A model generated the notes under the pieces. It was given only the letters and a program-made list of their open reading frames with translations. It was not told where the DNA came from and made no database searches. DNA of 64,000 nucleotides from Candidatus Gastranaerophilales bacterium. GTDB lineage: Bacteria; Cyanobacteriota; Vampirovibrionia; Gastranaerophilales; Gastranaerophilaceae. The stretch lies in NCBI GenBank assembly GCA_944324915.1, contig CALUYD010000007.1, positions 21,413-85,412 of the forward strand. Reading direction: 5' to 3'. Each line of letters starts with the position of its first letter. The first letter of the stretch is position 1. The translations under genes were made by a program, and so were the position numbers. This document shows, piece by piece, positions 1 to 8,552 of this stretch.

Positions 1-390
1 ATAAAATGAATTAAATAGAATATATCTTCTATTAACATCATCCAGCCCGCTTAGCATAAACAAATCTTCTTTAGGGTTAACTTGGTTATCTTTGCAAATG
101 TTTAATATAGAACTTGTTAATTTATTTGAAAAATCATTTTGAGTTGATGCTGTGTATGTTATATAAGTCTTTGTGCCTTCATCATCTAAATCAATTGTTT
201 GTCTTAAAATCGAAAAACTATCTGAATTATCGCTATTTTCAACTTCTTTTATTGTTTCAGGTTCTCTAGGCTCTATTTTTTCTTCATCAATATCAAAATC
301 TGATATTAAAGCGTCTAAATCTGATATTTCAAAACTACCTGAAAAAGAAATATTATTATTTTTAATATAATTAATTGGACTAATTTGCAT
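1..390 (-). CDS. Orphan protein, N-terminal part (cut by window edge)
   Basis: An open frame of 130 codons runs from an ATG at 390 down to the first base of the window with no stop, so this is the 5' part of a longer gene. The protein begins MQISPINYIKNNNISFSGS and continues into an acidic segment rich in Asp, Glu and Ser, then a more mixed helical stretch (SNKLTSSILNICKDNQ). No Sec signal peptide or membrane helix is visible. I do not recognise a domain. The opening residues resemble those of the proteins at 44922 and 61492 in this window, which also start M-K-I-x-x-I-N; this suggests a shared N-terminal signal or a lineage-specific family. No clear Shine-Dalgarno precedes the ATG. Confidence 0.7.
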   Translation of the reverse strand, partial: MQISPINYIKNNNISFSGSFEISDLDALISDFDIDEEKIEPREPETIKEVENSDNSDSFSILRQTIDLDDEGTKTYITYTASTQNDFSNKLTSSILNICKDNQVNPKEDLFMLSGLDDVNRRYILFNSFY

Positions 391-429
391 AATATAAACC
401 TATTTAATTGCTGCAAATTTATAAAGCAG

Positions 430-1704
430 CTAAATATTAATTTTTGCTATATATTTTGCAGTGGCTTCACCCATAGACATACAACTTTTTTGAACTCTTA
501 GCGCGCTATGGGCTTCAAATTCTGCGCCTAATATTTTGCCAATTACAAATAGATTATCAAAATTATAGCTCATAAGTGATTCAATCGGTAATTGATAAGA
601 GTTTGTTTTCTGCAATATCGAGCAATCTTTTTTATCGGAATGTACATCGATTGAATAATTAGCAACTAAAACAGGATTATTGAATTCTCTGGAGCTTAAT
701 AAATCGTCTTTTTTAAATATATACTTAGTTTTTACCCTATTTTCTTCACGAACTCCTGTTTGGGTTGCAATATTTGTGATAATAGCATTTTGAAACCCCG
801 GAAAATATCTTTTTACAAAAGTGTAAATACGCCAAATAGCTCTTTTTGCGTTAATTAGTTCTCTTGAGTACATAAAAGGATTATTTCTGTAATTGTTTAT
901 ACGAGGACAATTAAAAGCAACTTGATTATCGCCTCCGGCAACTGAAAAAAGCTGAAAATAGGCTCTATCCTGCTCTTTTAAGATACCGTCTTTTACCCCT
1001 TTTTGAAGATATTTATCTAGCGCCCATATTTTATTAGTATCCCAAGTACAAGCAGTAGTAAAATGAATTTTATTATTTGTATCTCTATCGTTTCGATAGG
1101 TATTGGTAATATTCTCATCTTTATCAACATTTAAAATAAAATTACAAAATTCATCTAAATTGACATTTCCTAAAATAAACCTTAGCGAATTTTGTTGCAA
1201 GTTATTATTATCGTTCAATAATTCACATCCGCATTGAATTGAAAATTCCGCTGAACCTGTTGCATCAATAAAATATTTCGCTTCGATTGGTATTGATAAC
1301 ATTCTTGAATTTAAAACAATAGAATGTATATTATTTGATTTTTTATTTACACTTAAAACTGATGTTTCAAATAAAATTTCAAGATTATCAAATGATAAAA
1401 CGTCTTCTAAGACAATTTTTAAAAGCTCTGGATTTAACCAACCATCATTTTTATCTTTATATGTTATTTGTGCATTATATTTTTTAGCGGTTTTGATTAA
1501 TTCCTTGTAATAATCACAGTTAATTTCTTCGACTGATGATTTCATAATTGGAACAACAAGACCAGCTGTCATCAATCCGCCTAAGAAATTATTTTTTTCA
1601 ACAAGAAGTGTTTTTAGTCCATTTTTAGCACAATTATATGCGCAAGCACAACCTGATGTGCCTCCACCTATTATTACAACGTCATATTTTAATTGATTTT
1701 CCAT
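430..1704 (-). CDS. FAD-dependent oxidoreductase (FAD_oxidored-like)
   Basis: The protein opens with a dinucleotide-binding Rossmann motif (VVIIGGGTSGCACAYNCAK) and a second FAD-contact segment (LLVEKNNFLGGLMTAG), typical of the FAD-dependent oxidoreductase family that includes poorly characterised flavoproteins of about 430-450 residues. The C-terminal part holds the usual closing FAD motif around DNLFVIGKILGAEFEAHSALR. The substrate is unknown. The frame could start 18 bases further upstream at 1722, but a promoter (TTTACA, 17-base spacer, TATAAT at 1711-1739) lies over that region and would begin transcription at or next to the ATG at 1704. I therefore choose 1704 and infer a leaderless mRNA. 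The gene stands alone, divergent from the response regulator. Confidence 0.85.
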   Translation of the reverse strand: MENQLKYDVVIIGGGTSGCACAYNCAKNGLKTLLVEKNNFLGGLMTAGLVVPIMKSSVEEINCDYYKELIKTAKKYNAQITYKDKNDGWLNPELLKIVLEDVLSFDNLEILFETSVLSVNKKSNNIHSIVLNSRMLSIPIEAKYFIDATGSAEFSIQCGCELLNDNNNLQQNSLRFILGNVNLDEFCNFILNVDKDENITNTYRNDRDTNNKIHFTTACTWDTNKIWALDKYLQKGVKDGILKEQDRAYFQLFSVAGGDNQVAFNCPRINNYRNNPFMYSRELINAKRAIWRIYTFVKRYFPGFQNAIITNIATQTGVREENRVKTKYIFKKDDLLSSREFNNPVLVANYSIDVHSDKKDCSILQKTNSYQLPIESLMSYNFDNLFVIGKILGAEFEAHSALRVQKSCMSMGEATAKYIAKINI

Positions 1705-1710
1705 AACCTG

Positions 1711-1739
1711 ATTATAAACCATGTTTTACTAAATGTAAA
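1711..1739 (-). promoter_or_regulatory. Sigma-70 promoter of the FAD oxidoreductase, leaderless
   Basis: On the minus strand TTTACA (1734-1739) and a perfect TATAAT (1711-1716) are separated by 17 bases. Only six bases (CAGGTT) lie between the -10 box and the ATG at 1704, so the transcript should start at the start codon. Confidence 0.6.
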
Positions 1740-1780
1740 AATGATATTATTATTGAATAAAATACCTGTTTTAATATTAA

Positions 1781-1790
1781 TCGATTGGTA
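1781..1790. promoter_or_regulatory. Candidate operator half-site TCGATTGGTA
   Basis: This 10-mer is the reverse complement of TACCAATCGA, which occurs twice downstream of the response regulator gene (2683-2692 and 2721-2730). Together they define a potential palindrome TACCAATCGATTGGTA. It lies between the divergent oxidoreductase and response regulator genes. Regulation by the neighbouring regulator is inference. Confidence 0.4.
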
Positions 1791-1978
1791 GTGATAATGT
1801 ATATTATGTAAACAGGCTTATTAATTTATAACTAGGTTAAATTATACTATCTAAATTCTTTTATAAATGATATTTCAAGTTTAAATTCGCATAATAATAC
1901 TACTTAATTTTAAAAAATCTCCTAATGAAATGCAAAATATTAACTGATAATTTAAGTTTGTCAATAAAGGAGTTTAAT

Positions 1979-2671
1979 ATGGAAAACAGTGTATCGACTA
2001 ATAAATTACAACAAACAGTAAGATTAATGCTCGTTGATGACCATAAATTATTTAGATGCGGAATAAAATCGCTTTTTGAAAATTCAAAAGGTGTTTGTGT
2101 TGTAGCTGAAGCGTCGAATGGTAAAGAGGGTGTTTCTAAAATATTAGCTCAAAATCCGGATGTTGTTTTGCTTGATTTGGAATTGGGCGATATCAACGGA
2201 TTAGATTTAATTGAAAAGGTTACAGCTCAAAAACCAAATGTTAAATTTGTGATTTTAACCTCACATATAAATGAACATGTAATAAATAAAGCAATGAAAA
2301 TGGGGATTTATGGATATATTTTAAAAGATATAAATGCTGAATTTTTAGATATGATAGTTAAATCTATTTCAAATGGCGCAATGTGGATTGACAAAAAAGT
2401 TGTGCAAATTTTGCGCGAATTAAATCCAAATGTAATTCCTGCTACTCAAGTTTCAAGAACAAATTTTAAATCAACACATGCAAATTTGACTGCTCGAGAA
2501 TATGAAGTCTTAAAATTGGTTGTAGACGGTAAATCAAATCTTCAAATTGCAAATGAATTACATATTTCAGAACATACATCAAAAGCACATGTTTGTAATA
2601 TTATTCAAAAACTTGTTGTTGATGATAGAACACAAGCTGCTGTTAAAGCTATAAGAGAAGGTATTGTATAG
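1979..2671 (+). CDS. Orphan NarL/FixJ-type response regulator
   Basis: A 230-residue two-domain regulator. The receiver domain (about residues 14-125) has the acidic pair D20-D21, the phosphoacceptor D66 in VVLLDLELGD, a Thr/Ser after the fourth strand (ILTSH) and the conserved Lys in YILKD. The C-terminal LuxR-type helix-turn-helix (about 167-225) has LTAREYEVLKLVVDGKSN and IANELHISEHTSKAHV. It should bind DNA as a phosphorylation-controlled dimer. No histidine kinase lies nearby. An in-frame ATG at 1925 exists, but AAAGGAG seven bases before the ATG at 1979 decides the start. Related 10-bp elements lie upstream (1781) and downstream (2683, 2721), which suggests autoregulation or control of the following rhodanese gene. 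Confidence 0.92.
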   Translation: MENSVSTNKLQQTVRLMLVDDHKLFRCGIKSLFENSKGVCVVAEASNGKEGVSKILAQNPDVVLLDLELGDINGLDLIEKVTAQKPNVKFVILTSHINEHVINKAMKMGIYGYILKDINAEFLDMIVKSISNGAMWIDKKVVQILRELNPNVIPATQVSRTNFKSTHANLTAREYEVLKLVVDGKSNLQIANELHISEHTSKAHVCNIIQKLVVDDRTQAAVKAIREGIV

Positions 2672-2682
2672 AATTTTATCAA

Positions 2683-2730
2683 TACCAATCGATTAGTTAT
2701 ATATTATAGAATATTATAAATACCAATCGA
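2683..2730. repeat. Two direct copies of AATACCAATCGA before the rhodanese gene
   Basis: AATACCAATCGA occurs at 2681-2692 and 2719-2730, with starts 38 bases apart, in the short gap between the response regulator and the rhodanese gene. An inverted copy of the core lies at 1781-1790. The 38-base interval is about 3.6 helical turns. They look like binding sites for a dimeric regulator, most simply the adjacent LuxR-type protein. Confidence 0.5.
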
Positions 2731-2756
2731 ATAGATACATATTAAAGGAGGTAAAA

Positions 2757-3158
2757 ATGAAGAATAAAAATTATACTTTTGATTCAAACAAAGCAAAAGA
2801 ATTTTTTCTTGAGAAAATATCTTTCCAAGTTACTCCAAGAGAACTTGAAAAACTTATTAAATCGGATATAGAAAATTTTAATATTGTTGACGTTAGAAAA
2901 TATGACGATTATATTGATGGACATATTCCTTTTGCAATTCATGTGCCCTTAGATAGTATTGAAGAACACCTTGTTATGTTTGATAAAGACAAAGTAAATA
3001 TTGTATATAGTTACTGTCCATATTGCCAAAAATCCGCTCTAGCAGCTTATATCATAGCAAATAAGGGGTATCCTGTTATGACACTTATGGGTGGGTATAA
3101 AATATGGCATGAAATCGGCTTTGACACTGTAAAAAATGCTTCTGAAGCCGATAAATAA
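2757..3158 (+). CDS. Rhodanese-like domain protein
   Basis: A single-domain rhodanese of 133 residues. The family signatures are a VTPRELEKLI start, NIVDVRKYDDYIDGHIPFAIHVPL for the conserved DVR...E/D..GHI region, and a catalytic loop YSYCPYCQKSA with the nucleophile at about C87 followed by C90. The CPYC arrangement adds a second cysteine not needed for sulfur transfer, so a disulfide or persulfide relay role is possible. The closing MGGYKIWHEIGF is typical of the family. An unusually strong AAAGGAGG ribosome site stands six bases before the ATG. It follows the response regulator by 85 bases that contain two repeated operator-like elements, so it may be that regulator's target. Confidence 0.9.
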   Translation: MKNKNYTFDSNKAKEFFLEKISFQVTPRELEKLIKSDIENFNIVDVRKYDDYIDGHIPFAIHVPLDSIEEHLVMFDKDKVNIVYSYCPYCQKSALAAYIIANKGYPVMTLMGGYKIWHEIGFDTVKNASEADK

Positions 3159-3226
3159 TATAAAAGATGTATTTAATATTATCCCAAAAAATGTATAATT
3201 TTAATAAATGCTGTTTGTACAAGCAT

Positions 3227-3252
3227 AAAAAAAAGCCCTAAAATTGGGCTTT
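3227..3252 (-). terminator. Hairpin with A-tract, terminator-like on the minus strand
   Basis: AAAGCCC (3232-3238) pairs with GGGCTTT (3246-3252). Eight A residues precede it on the plus strand, giving a U-tract for minus-strand transcripts. No minus gene lies immediately upstream, so it may instead be a 3' UTR structure of the rhodanese mRNA. Confidence 0.4.
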
Positions 3253-3284
3253 AAGATTTACTAACGATACAAGACTCATTATAT

Positions 3285-3321
3285 AACCGGTTTTGAAATT
3301 ATATCAAATTCGGTTTTTTTT
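3285..3321 (+). terminator. Rho-independent terminator of the rhodanese transcript
   Basis: AACCGGTTTTGA pairs with TCAAATTCGGTT (10 of 12 positions), closed by a short AT-rich loop and followed by an eight-T run. Confidence 0.6.
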
Positions 3322-3468
3322 ATGCCTTAACTCAAGGCGCATTATTTATAATATCTTATAAATAAAATTTTGCAATAAAAAACCAATATTTTTAACTTTA
3401 CTTAATAATTAAGCAAAAAAACCGCTTTATCCGACTTTATATATAGTGTAGTATTTAAGAAGTGCGTT

Positions 3469-5169
3469 ATGTCAGTAGTTAAAAATTATCAAGATTTTAA
3501 AAAAAATCAACCTCAATACAAGCCTTGGAAACAAGGGCGTGACTTAAGTTTAGAAAAAAAAGTAGAATACATAAAGAATAACAAAATTAATCCTAATGAT
3601 TACAACAATGATATAGAACGCGCAAAAATAGTTTTAAATGCAGTTGATGTTATGGATGAATATTCTCAAAGTAGCGCCGAGAATATGGAGCAAGTTACAC
3701 AAGCTGCGATTATGCCAATAGGAACTGCGCTGCCTTATGTTTCATTAGGTGTTGGTGGTCTTGTTGGTCTTATAGGCAAAAAATCAAGAAATGCTTTTAA
3801 TGAAATATTTAATGGTAATTTTAAAAATATAAAACACCTTATCCCATCAGGACTTGCAGCTGCTGCTACTTTAGTTTCAGGTTTATCAGCTCTTACATTT
3901 TGGGCATGTAAAAACCAAATAAGAGCTTCGAGATTAGCAAGAACAGAAGCTATGATAAACGACTTATCCAGTATAAATCAATTTGCTGTATTAGATGAAA
4001 GTCAAAAAGCTGAAGTTGAAAAAATTGCTGATACAATTCAAGTTGATAAAAAAGAATCTAAACAAACAATACAAAAAAGAACAGGTCTTGGAGTATTATC
4101 TTCACTAAAAACAATGGTTAAACCAGATCAAAAAGTCGTTGATAAATATAATGAAATTAGTAAAAATACAGAAGAAGAAATAAAAAATATTGATAATATA
4201 AAATTAAATAAAGAACAAGAATTAGAAGCAAAAAAAGATAAAGAATTAATACAAACAATTGTCGAAAAAGTTGATATCGCCTCTCAAGATTATGCAGAAA
4301 ACACTGAACTTGCAACAGGTGTATTGGGCGCAATTTTTGCAGGTTTAGGTGTTGGTTCGTATGCAGGAATTAAAAAAATTCTTTCTTTCATCAATCCGCT
4401 TAAGAAATATTCTAGCATTTGTGCTGTTGTAATTTCTTATGTTGGAGTGCTTGCTGGCGCTATATATGCCACAAAACTACAAAAACAAGCGTCTAGAGTT
4501 GGTCGTTATAAAGCAAGAAAAGAGCTTTTAGATAATCCTGAGCAATTGGTATATGTTGACTCAGAAAAATATAAAGACACTCAAATACAACCAAAAGAAA
4601 ACAAAAAAGACGGTTACTTTAAAAGATTATTTAATTTAATCAAAGACAACAAAGAATATAATGAATACATCAAAAGCAACAATACAAGAAATATACAATT
4701 AAGAAAAGCAAAAGATAAAATTAAATTATCGGATAAACAAGCATTGCGTGCTGAACAACTTCAAAAAAATGTATTTAAAATGTTTAACAGGCTAGATGAT
4801 AAATCACAATCTTACGCTGAAGCAACCGAGGCAATAGGAGATGTTGCTATGCAAATGTTAACTTTAATATCTAGTCTTATTCCAATGATAGTAATAGCAA
4901 CAAAGACCCTTAAAACAAAAAAAATTGGTCTTAAGGATTTCGCTGTATCATTTCTTCCATTAATTCCCACTATTTTATTAAATATTTATATTACAAAAGA
5001 GCAAAAAAGCGCTTCAAGAGTAGCTGATATGGTAGCAATAAATGAATTATCGGATTATCGTCATTTTGGTTCAACAAGAACAATAAATTCTTCAAATAAT
5101 GAAAGTGAAAAAAATATCGACATAAATGTTAGTCCAATGTTAAAGAAAGTTTTAGGCAAATCTATTTAA
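3469..5169 (+). CDS. Membrane protein with three internal repeats, function unknown
   Basis: A 566-residue protein I cannot assign to a family. It contains three copies of a module. Each copy has a [SQ]-x-x-A-E segment (YSQSSAE at 65, ASQDYAE at 271, KSQSYAE at 445), then two hydrophobic helices, then a cytoplasm-like (K/N)Q-x-ASR-x-x segment (ASR at 153, 341 and 515) and an acidic-hydrophobic tail. The second and third copies have identical spacing of 69 residues from SQ to ASR. That makes six predicted membrane helices, separated by charged linkers rich in Lys, Glu and Gln (about 175-265 and 355-440). There is no Sec signal; the N-terminus is charged. Its 3' end overlaps the convergent rex gene by eight bases. 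Confidence 0.8.
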   Translation: MSVVKNYQDFKKNQPQYKPWKQGRDLSLEKKVEYIKNNKINPNDYNNDIERAKIVLNAVDVMDEYSQSSAENMEQVTQAAIMPIGTALPYVSLGVGGLVGLIGKKSRNAFNEIFNGNFKNIKHLIPSGLAAAATLVSGLSALTFWACKNQIRASRLARTEAMINDLSSINQFAVLDESQKAEVEKIADTIQVDKKESKQTIQKRTGLGVLSSLKTMVKPDQKVVDKYNEISKNTEEEIKNIDNIKLNKEQELEAKKDKELIQTIVEKVDIASQDYAENTELATGVLGAIFAGLGVGSYAGIKKILSFINPLKKYSSICAVVISYVGVLAGAIYATKLQKQASRVGRYKARKELLDNPEQLVYVDSEKYKDTQIQPKENKKDGYFKRLFNLIKDNKEYNEYIKSNNTRNIQLRKAKDKIKLSDKQALRAEQLQKNVFKMFNRLDDKSQSYAEATEAIGDVAMQMLTLISSLIPMIVIATKTLKTKKIGLKDFAVSFLPLIPTILLNIYITKEQKSASRVADMVAINELSDYRHFGSTRTINSSNNESEKNIDINVSPMLKKVLGKSI

Positions 5170-5785
5170 TATCAGATATTGCACAAAATTGAAGAAAACT
5201 ACCAATTAAATTTTCATTCCAAACCTTAACATCGTCAGGAACAGTAAGTATACTCGGTGCAAAATTCCAGATATATTTAATTCCGGCTTTAATAATTTCA
5301 TCTGCAACTTCTTGAGCAACTTTGTTTGGAATGGTTAAAATAGCAATATTTGCACCTGTTTCCTCTATTTTATTTTTTAAGGTTGAAAGATGATAAATTT
5401 CTTTATTATCAAATTTTTTACCTATTTTTGCCTCATTTATATCAAAAAGTCCTAATATTTCAAGCCCAAACTCACTAAATTTAGAGTATTTAGAAAGCGC
5501 TATACCTAAATTCCCTGCACCAATTACAAAGGCTTTTTTTGTAGTTTTATAATCAAGTACATCTTCTATAATATTTTTTAACTCGCTAACAACATAGCCA
5601 ACTTTACATTTACCCTTGCAATTAATGCTTTTTAAGTCCTTTCGAACTTGTGTTTCATCTATTTTTAAGAATGATGATATTTGAGCAGAGGTAATATTTT
5701 CAATATCTTTTTTAGAATATTCACGAAGGATTGTATGATATTGAGTAAGCCTGTTTATTGTTCTTTGCGATAGTGTATGTTTCAT
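5162..5785 (-). CDS. rex: Redox-sensing transcriptional repressor Rex
   Basis: A 207-residue Rex homologue of normal length. The N-terminal winged helix (about 1-75) includes SAQISSFLKIDETQVRKDL. The NAD(H)-binding Rossmann domain carries FVIGAGNLGIAL and, later, ILTIPNKVAQEVADEII and IWNFAPSILTVP. Rex senses the NADH/NAD+ ratio and represses fermentative genes, which fits its place directly downstream of adhE on the same strand (57-base gap containing a strong hairpin). A GGAG site precedes the ATG. The 3' end overlaps the convergent membrane-protein gene. I looked for a textbook Rex operator near adhE and did not find a convincing one. Confidence 0.95.
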   Translation of the reverse strand: MKHTLSQRTINRLTQYHTILREYSKKDIENITSAQISSFLKIDETQVRKDLKSINCKGKCKVGYVVSELKNIIEDVLDYKTTKKAFVIGAGNLGIALSKYSKFSEFGLEILGLFDINEAKIGKKFDNKEIYHLSTLKNKIEETGANIAILTIPNKVAQEVADEIIKAGIKYIWNFAPSILTVPDDVKVWNENLIGSFLQFCAISDIK

Positions 5786-5799
5786 AAAACTCCATTAGA

Positions 5800-5829
5800 A
5801 AAGGGGCTACAATCACTTGTAACCCCTTT
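5800..5829 (-). terminator. Hairpin between adhE and rex (terminator or attenuator)
   Basis: On the minus strand AAGGGGTTACAA pairs with TTGTAGCCCCTT around a GTGA loop, a 12-bp stem with one G-U pair, followed by TTTTCT. It sits between the adhE stop and the rex ribosome site, so it can reduce rex expression relative to adhE. Confidence 0.6.
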
Positions 5830-5842
5830 AATTTATAAGTAA

Positions 5843-8485
5843 TTATACATTGCCGTTGAATGCGTCAATATATAATTGTTTCATATCTTCCATTATAGGA
5901 TATACAGGGTTTGCGCCTGTGCATTGGTCATCAAATGCTAACTCAACCATTTCGTCTAATTTAGCATAGAAATCTTCTTCTGATACACCAAAGTCTTTAA
6001 TTGAATTAGGAAGTTGAACTTCTTTCATTAATTTATCAATTGCATCAAGCAACAATTGAGTTTTTTCTTCGTTTGTTTTGCCGCCCAATTTTAATTCATC
6101 TGCAATTTGAGCATATCTTTCAACTGCACATGGATATTTGTATTGAGGGAATGTTGCTTGTTTTTTAGGACAATCAGTTGCATTATATTTAATTACTTGT
6201 CTGATTAATAATGCGTTAGCTACACCATGAGGAATATGGAACATTGCACCTAATTTGTGTGCCATAGAGTGGCATAATCCTAAAAATGCATTTGCAAACG
6301 CCATAGCAGCAATTGTTGCCGCATAGTGCATTTTTTCTCTTGCAATAGGATCATTTGCGCCATCATGGTATGAACGACCTAAGTATTTAAATACTAATTT
6401 AACTGCTTCTAGAGCATTAGAATTAGTGAAGTTAGTTGCCATACAAGATACATACGCTTCAATAGCATGTACTAAAGCGTCAATACCAGATGCTGCAGTA
6501 AGTCCTTTTGGCATACCATCTACAAAGTTAGGGTCAACAATTGCCATATTTGGAGTTAGTGCATAATCTGCAATTGCATATTTAACGCCTGATTTATCAT
6601 CAGTGATGATAGAGAATGGTGTAACTTCAGAACCTGTACCGGATGTTGTTGGAATTGCAACCATAAGAGCTTTTTTACCAAGTTCAGGAAGTTGACAAAT
6701 TCTTTTTCTAATATCCATAAATCTCATAGCGATATCTTCAAATACTGTATCAGGTTGTTCATATCTTAACCATAAGATTTTAGCAGCATCCATTGGAGAA
6801 CCGCCGCCAAGAGCGATAATTACATCCGGTTCAAATGGTTTCATAATAGCAAAAGCATCTTCAATTGTAGATAATGTTGGATCCGGTTTAACATCAAAGA
6901 ATACTTCATGATCAATACCAATTTCATCTAATGTTTTAATAATTTGATCGCAAGCACCTGAGTTAAATAAGAATCTATCTGTAACGATAAATGCTTTTTT
7001 TCTGCCTGCTAATTCACGTAGAGCTAAATCAGTAGCGCCACGTTTGAAGTATACTTTTTGAGGAACCTTAAACCAAAGCATGTTTTCTCTCCTTTCTGCA
7101 ACTCTCTTATAGTTTAATAAGTCTTTAACACCAACGTTTCCTGATACTGAGTTTTTACCCCAAGAACCGCAACCTAATGTTAAAGATGGTTCCATACGGA
7201 AGTTGTACAAATCACCAATACCACCTTGAGATGATGGTTGATTGATTAATACACGACATGCCGGCATTTTCTTAGCGTATGCATCAATTCTTTCTTTTTT
7301 TCTTTCATCAGTGTATAAAACAGCAGTATGACCAGCACCACCACGTGATACAAGGTAATATGCTTTTTCTGATGCATCTTCAAAGTCAGAAGCTTTATAC
7401 ATAGCAAGAATTGGTGATAATTTTTCTCTTGAGAATGGGTCTTCCCAATCAACAGTTGGTCTTTCACCAATTAAAACTTTAGCATTTTGATCAACTTCAA
7501 AACCTGCCATAGCTGCAATATCATGTGCACTTTGACCTACGATTTTAGGATGAGCAGTTTTTCTGTTTGGATCAATAAATTCGAAATCAACAAGTTTTTG
7601 CATTTCTTTATCACTCATAATATGAGCACCACGATATGCAAATTCTTTTTTAACTTCTTCATATATAGAATCAACAATGATAACTGATTGTTCAGAAGCA
7701 CAAATCATACCATTATCAAATGTTTTAGACATAAGAATTGAAGAAACTGCTGTTTTAATATCGGCTGTTTCATCAATAACAACAGCAGTATTTCCAGGGC
7801 CTACACCTAACGCAGGGTTGCCTGATGAATATGCAGCAGTAACCATACCAGGACCACCTGTTGCTAAGATACAAGAGATTTTTTTATGTCTCATCAATTG
7901 ACCTGATAATTCCATACCTAGTTTAGGATCAGCGTCAGGTGAAATTTCAATCCAACCGATAATATCTTTTGGAGCCCCTGCTTCAACAGCTGCATTTAAA
8001 ACGATTCTAGCTGCTTCAATTGTGCTTTTTTTTGCTCTTGGGTGCGGAGAGAAGATAATACCGTTTCTTGTTTTAAGTGCAATTAATGATTTAAAAATTG
8101 CAGTTGAGGTTGGGTTTGTAGTTGGAACAACACCGGCTAAAACACCCAAAGGTTCTGCAACGATTTTAATTCCGTTTGCTTTATCTTCTTCGATTACTCC
8201 GCAAGTTTTAGTATTTTTGTGTTTATTGTAAATGTATTCTGCGGCGTAGTGATTTTTAATAATCTTATCTTCAACTACACCCATACCTGTTTCTTGTCTT
8301 GCCATTTTTGCAAGAGGAATACGAGCTTTGTCTGCCGCTGTTGCTGCTGCTTTAAAAATTTTATCTACTTGTTCTTGAGAAAAAGTAGCATAAATTTTTT
8401 GTGCTTCAGCAACTCTGTCAATTAGAGCGTCTAATTGTTCAGCAGATTCAATCAATCCGTCTTTGATTTCTTCTGTTGCTGTCAT
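5843..8485 (-). CDS. adhE: Bifunctional acetaldehyde-CoA/alcohol dehydrogenase AdhE
   Basis: An 880-residue fusion enzyme that reduces acetyl-CoA to acetaldehyde and then ethanol, oxidising two NADH. The N-terminal half (about 1-440) is the CoA-acylating aldehyde dehydrogenase, with the catalytic cysteine in NGMICASEQS. The C-terminal half (about 450-870) is an iron-dependent alcohol dehydrogenase, with the NAD-binding GGGSPMDAAK and the metal-binding histidine region around CHSMAHKLGA and IPHGVANALL. The length matches the family. A sigma-70 promoter (8525-8552) and AAGGAG ribosome site precede the ATG. With rex immediately downstream it forms a fermentation module; AdhE often assembles into spirosome filaments in other bacteria. 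Confidence 0.97.
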   Translation of the reverse strand: MTATEEIKDGLIESAEQLDALIDRVAEAQKIYATFSQEQVDKIFKAAATAADKARIPLAKMARQETGMGVVEDKIIKNHYAAEYIYNKHKNTKTCGVIEEDKANGIKIVAEPLGVLAGVVPTTNPTSTAIFKSLIALKTRNGIIFSPHPRAKKSTIEAARIVLNAAVEAGAPKDIIGWIEISPDADPKLGMELSGQLMRHKKISCILATGGPGMVTAAYSSGNPALGVGPGNTAVVIDETADIKTAVSSILMSKTFDNGMICASEQSVIIVDSIYEEVKKEFAYRGAHIMSDKEMQKLVDFEFIDPNRKTAHPKIVGQSAHDIAAMAGFEVDQNAKVLIGERPTVDWEDPFSREKLSPILAMYKASDFEDASEKAYYLVSRGGAGHTAVLYTDERKKERIDAYAKKMPACRVLINQPSSQGGIGDLYNFRMEPSLTLGCGSWGKNSVSGNVGVKDLLNYKRVAERRENMLWFKVPQKVYFKRGATDLALRELAGRKKAFIVTDRFLFNSGACDQIIKTLDEIGIDHEVFFDVKPDPTLSTIEDAFAIMKPFEPDVIIALGGGSPMDAAKILWLRYEQPDTVFEDIAMRFMDIRKRICQLPELGKKALMVAIPTTSGTGSEVTPFSIITDDKSGVKYAIADYALTPNMAIVDPNFVDGMPKGLTAASGIDALVHAIEAYVSCMATNFTNSNALEAVKLVFKYLGRSYHDGANDPIAREKMHYAATIAAMAFANAFLGLCHSMAHKLGAMFHIPHGVANALLIRQVIKYNATDCPKKQATFPQYKYPCAVERYAQIADELKLGGKTNEEKTQLLLDAIDKLMKEVQLPNSIKDFGVSEEDFYAKLDEMVELAFDDQCTGANPVYPIMEDMKQLYIDAFNGNV

Positions 8486-8524
8486 AGTTTATATCTCCTT
8501 TTCGTGATAAAAATCTCTATTTAA

Positions 8525-8552
8525 ATTTTACAACATAATCATTAAATGTCAA
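8525..8552 (-). promoter_or_regulatory. adhE promoter
   Basis: On the minus strand a perfect TTGACA (8547-8552) is followed after 16 bases by TAAAAT (8525-8530), about 40 bases before the adhE start codon. The sequence TTGTAAAATTTAAATA overlapping the -10 box only partly resembles a Rex site. Confidence 0.6.

Larger units (their letters stand above)
3159..3468. other. Intergenic stretch with two hairpins and no gene
   Basis: About 310 bases without a plausible coding frame. It holds two hairpins (3232-3252 and 3285-3321, annotated separately) and then an AT-rich stretch leading to the membrane-protein gene, with a possible TATATA/TAGTAT -10 region around 3439-3455. I see no tRNA or riboswitch-like structure. 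Confidence 0.5.

Noticed and set aside
173..370. Plus-strand 65-codon frame at the left edge
   Set aside because: Ser-rich low-complexity translation opposite the better-supported minus-strand gene (1-390), which has coherent composition and a shared N-terminal motif.
7246..7470. Open frames in other phases across adhE, infB, valS and similar genes
   Set aside because: Several frames of 60-130 codons overlap long, well-supported genes with no own ribosome site or sensible protein; they are composition shadows.
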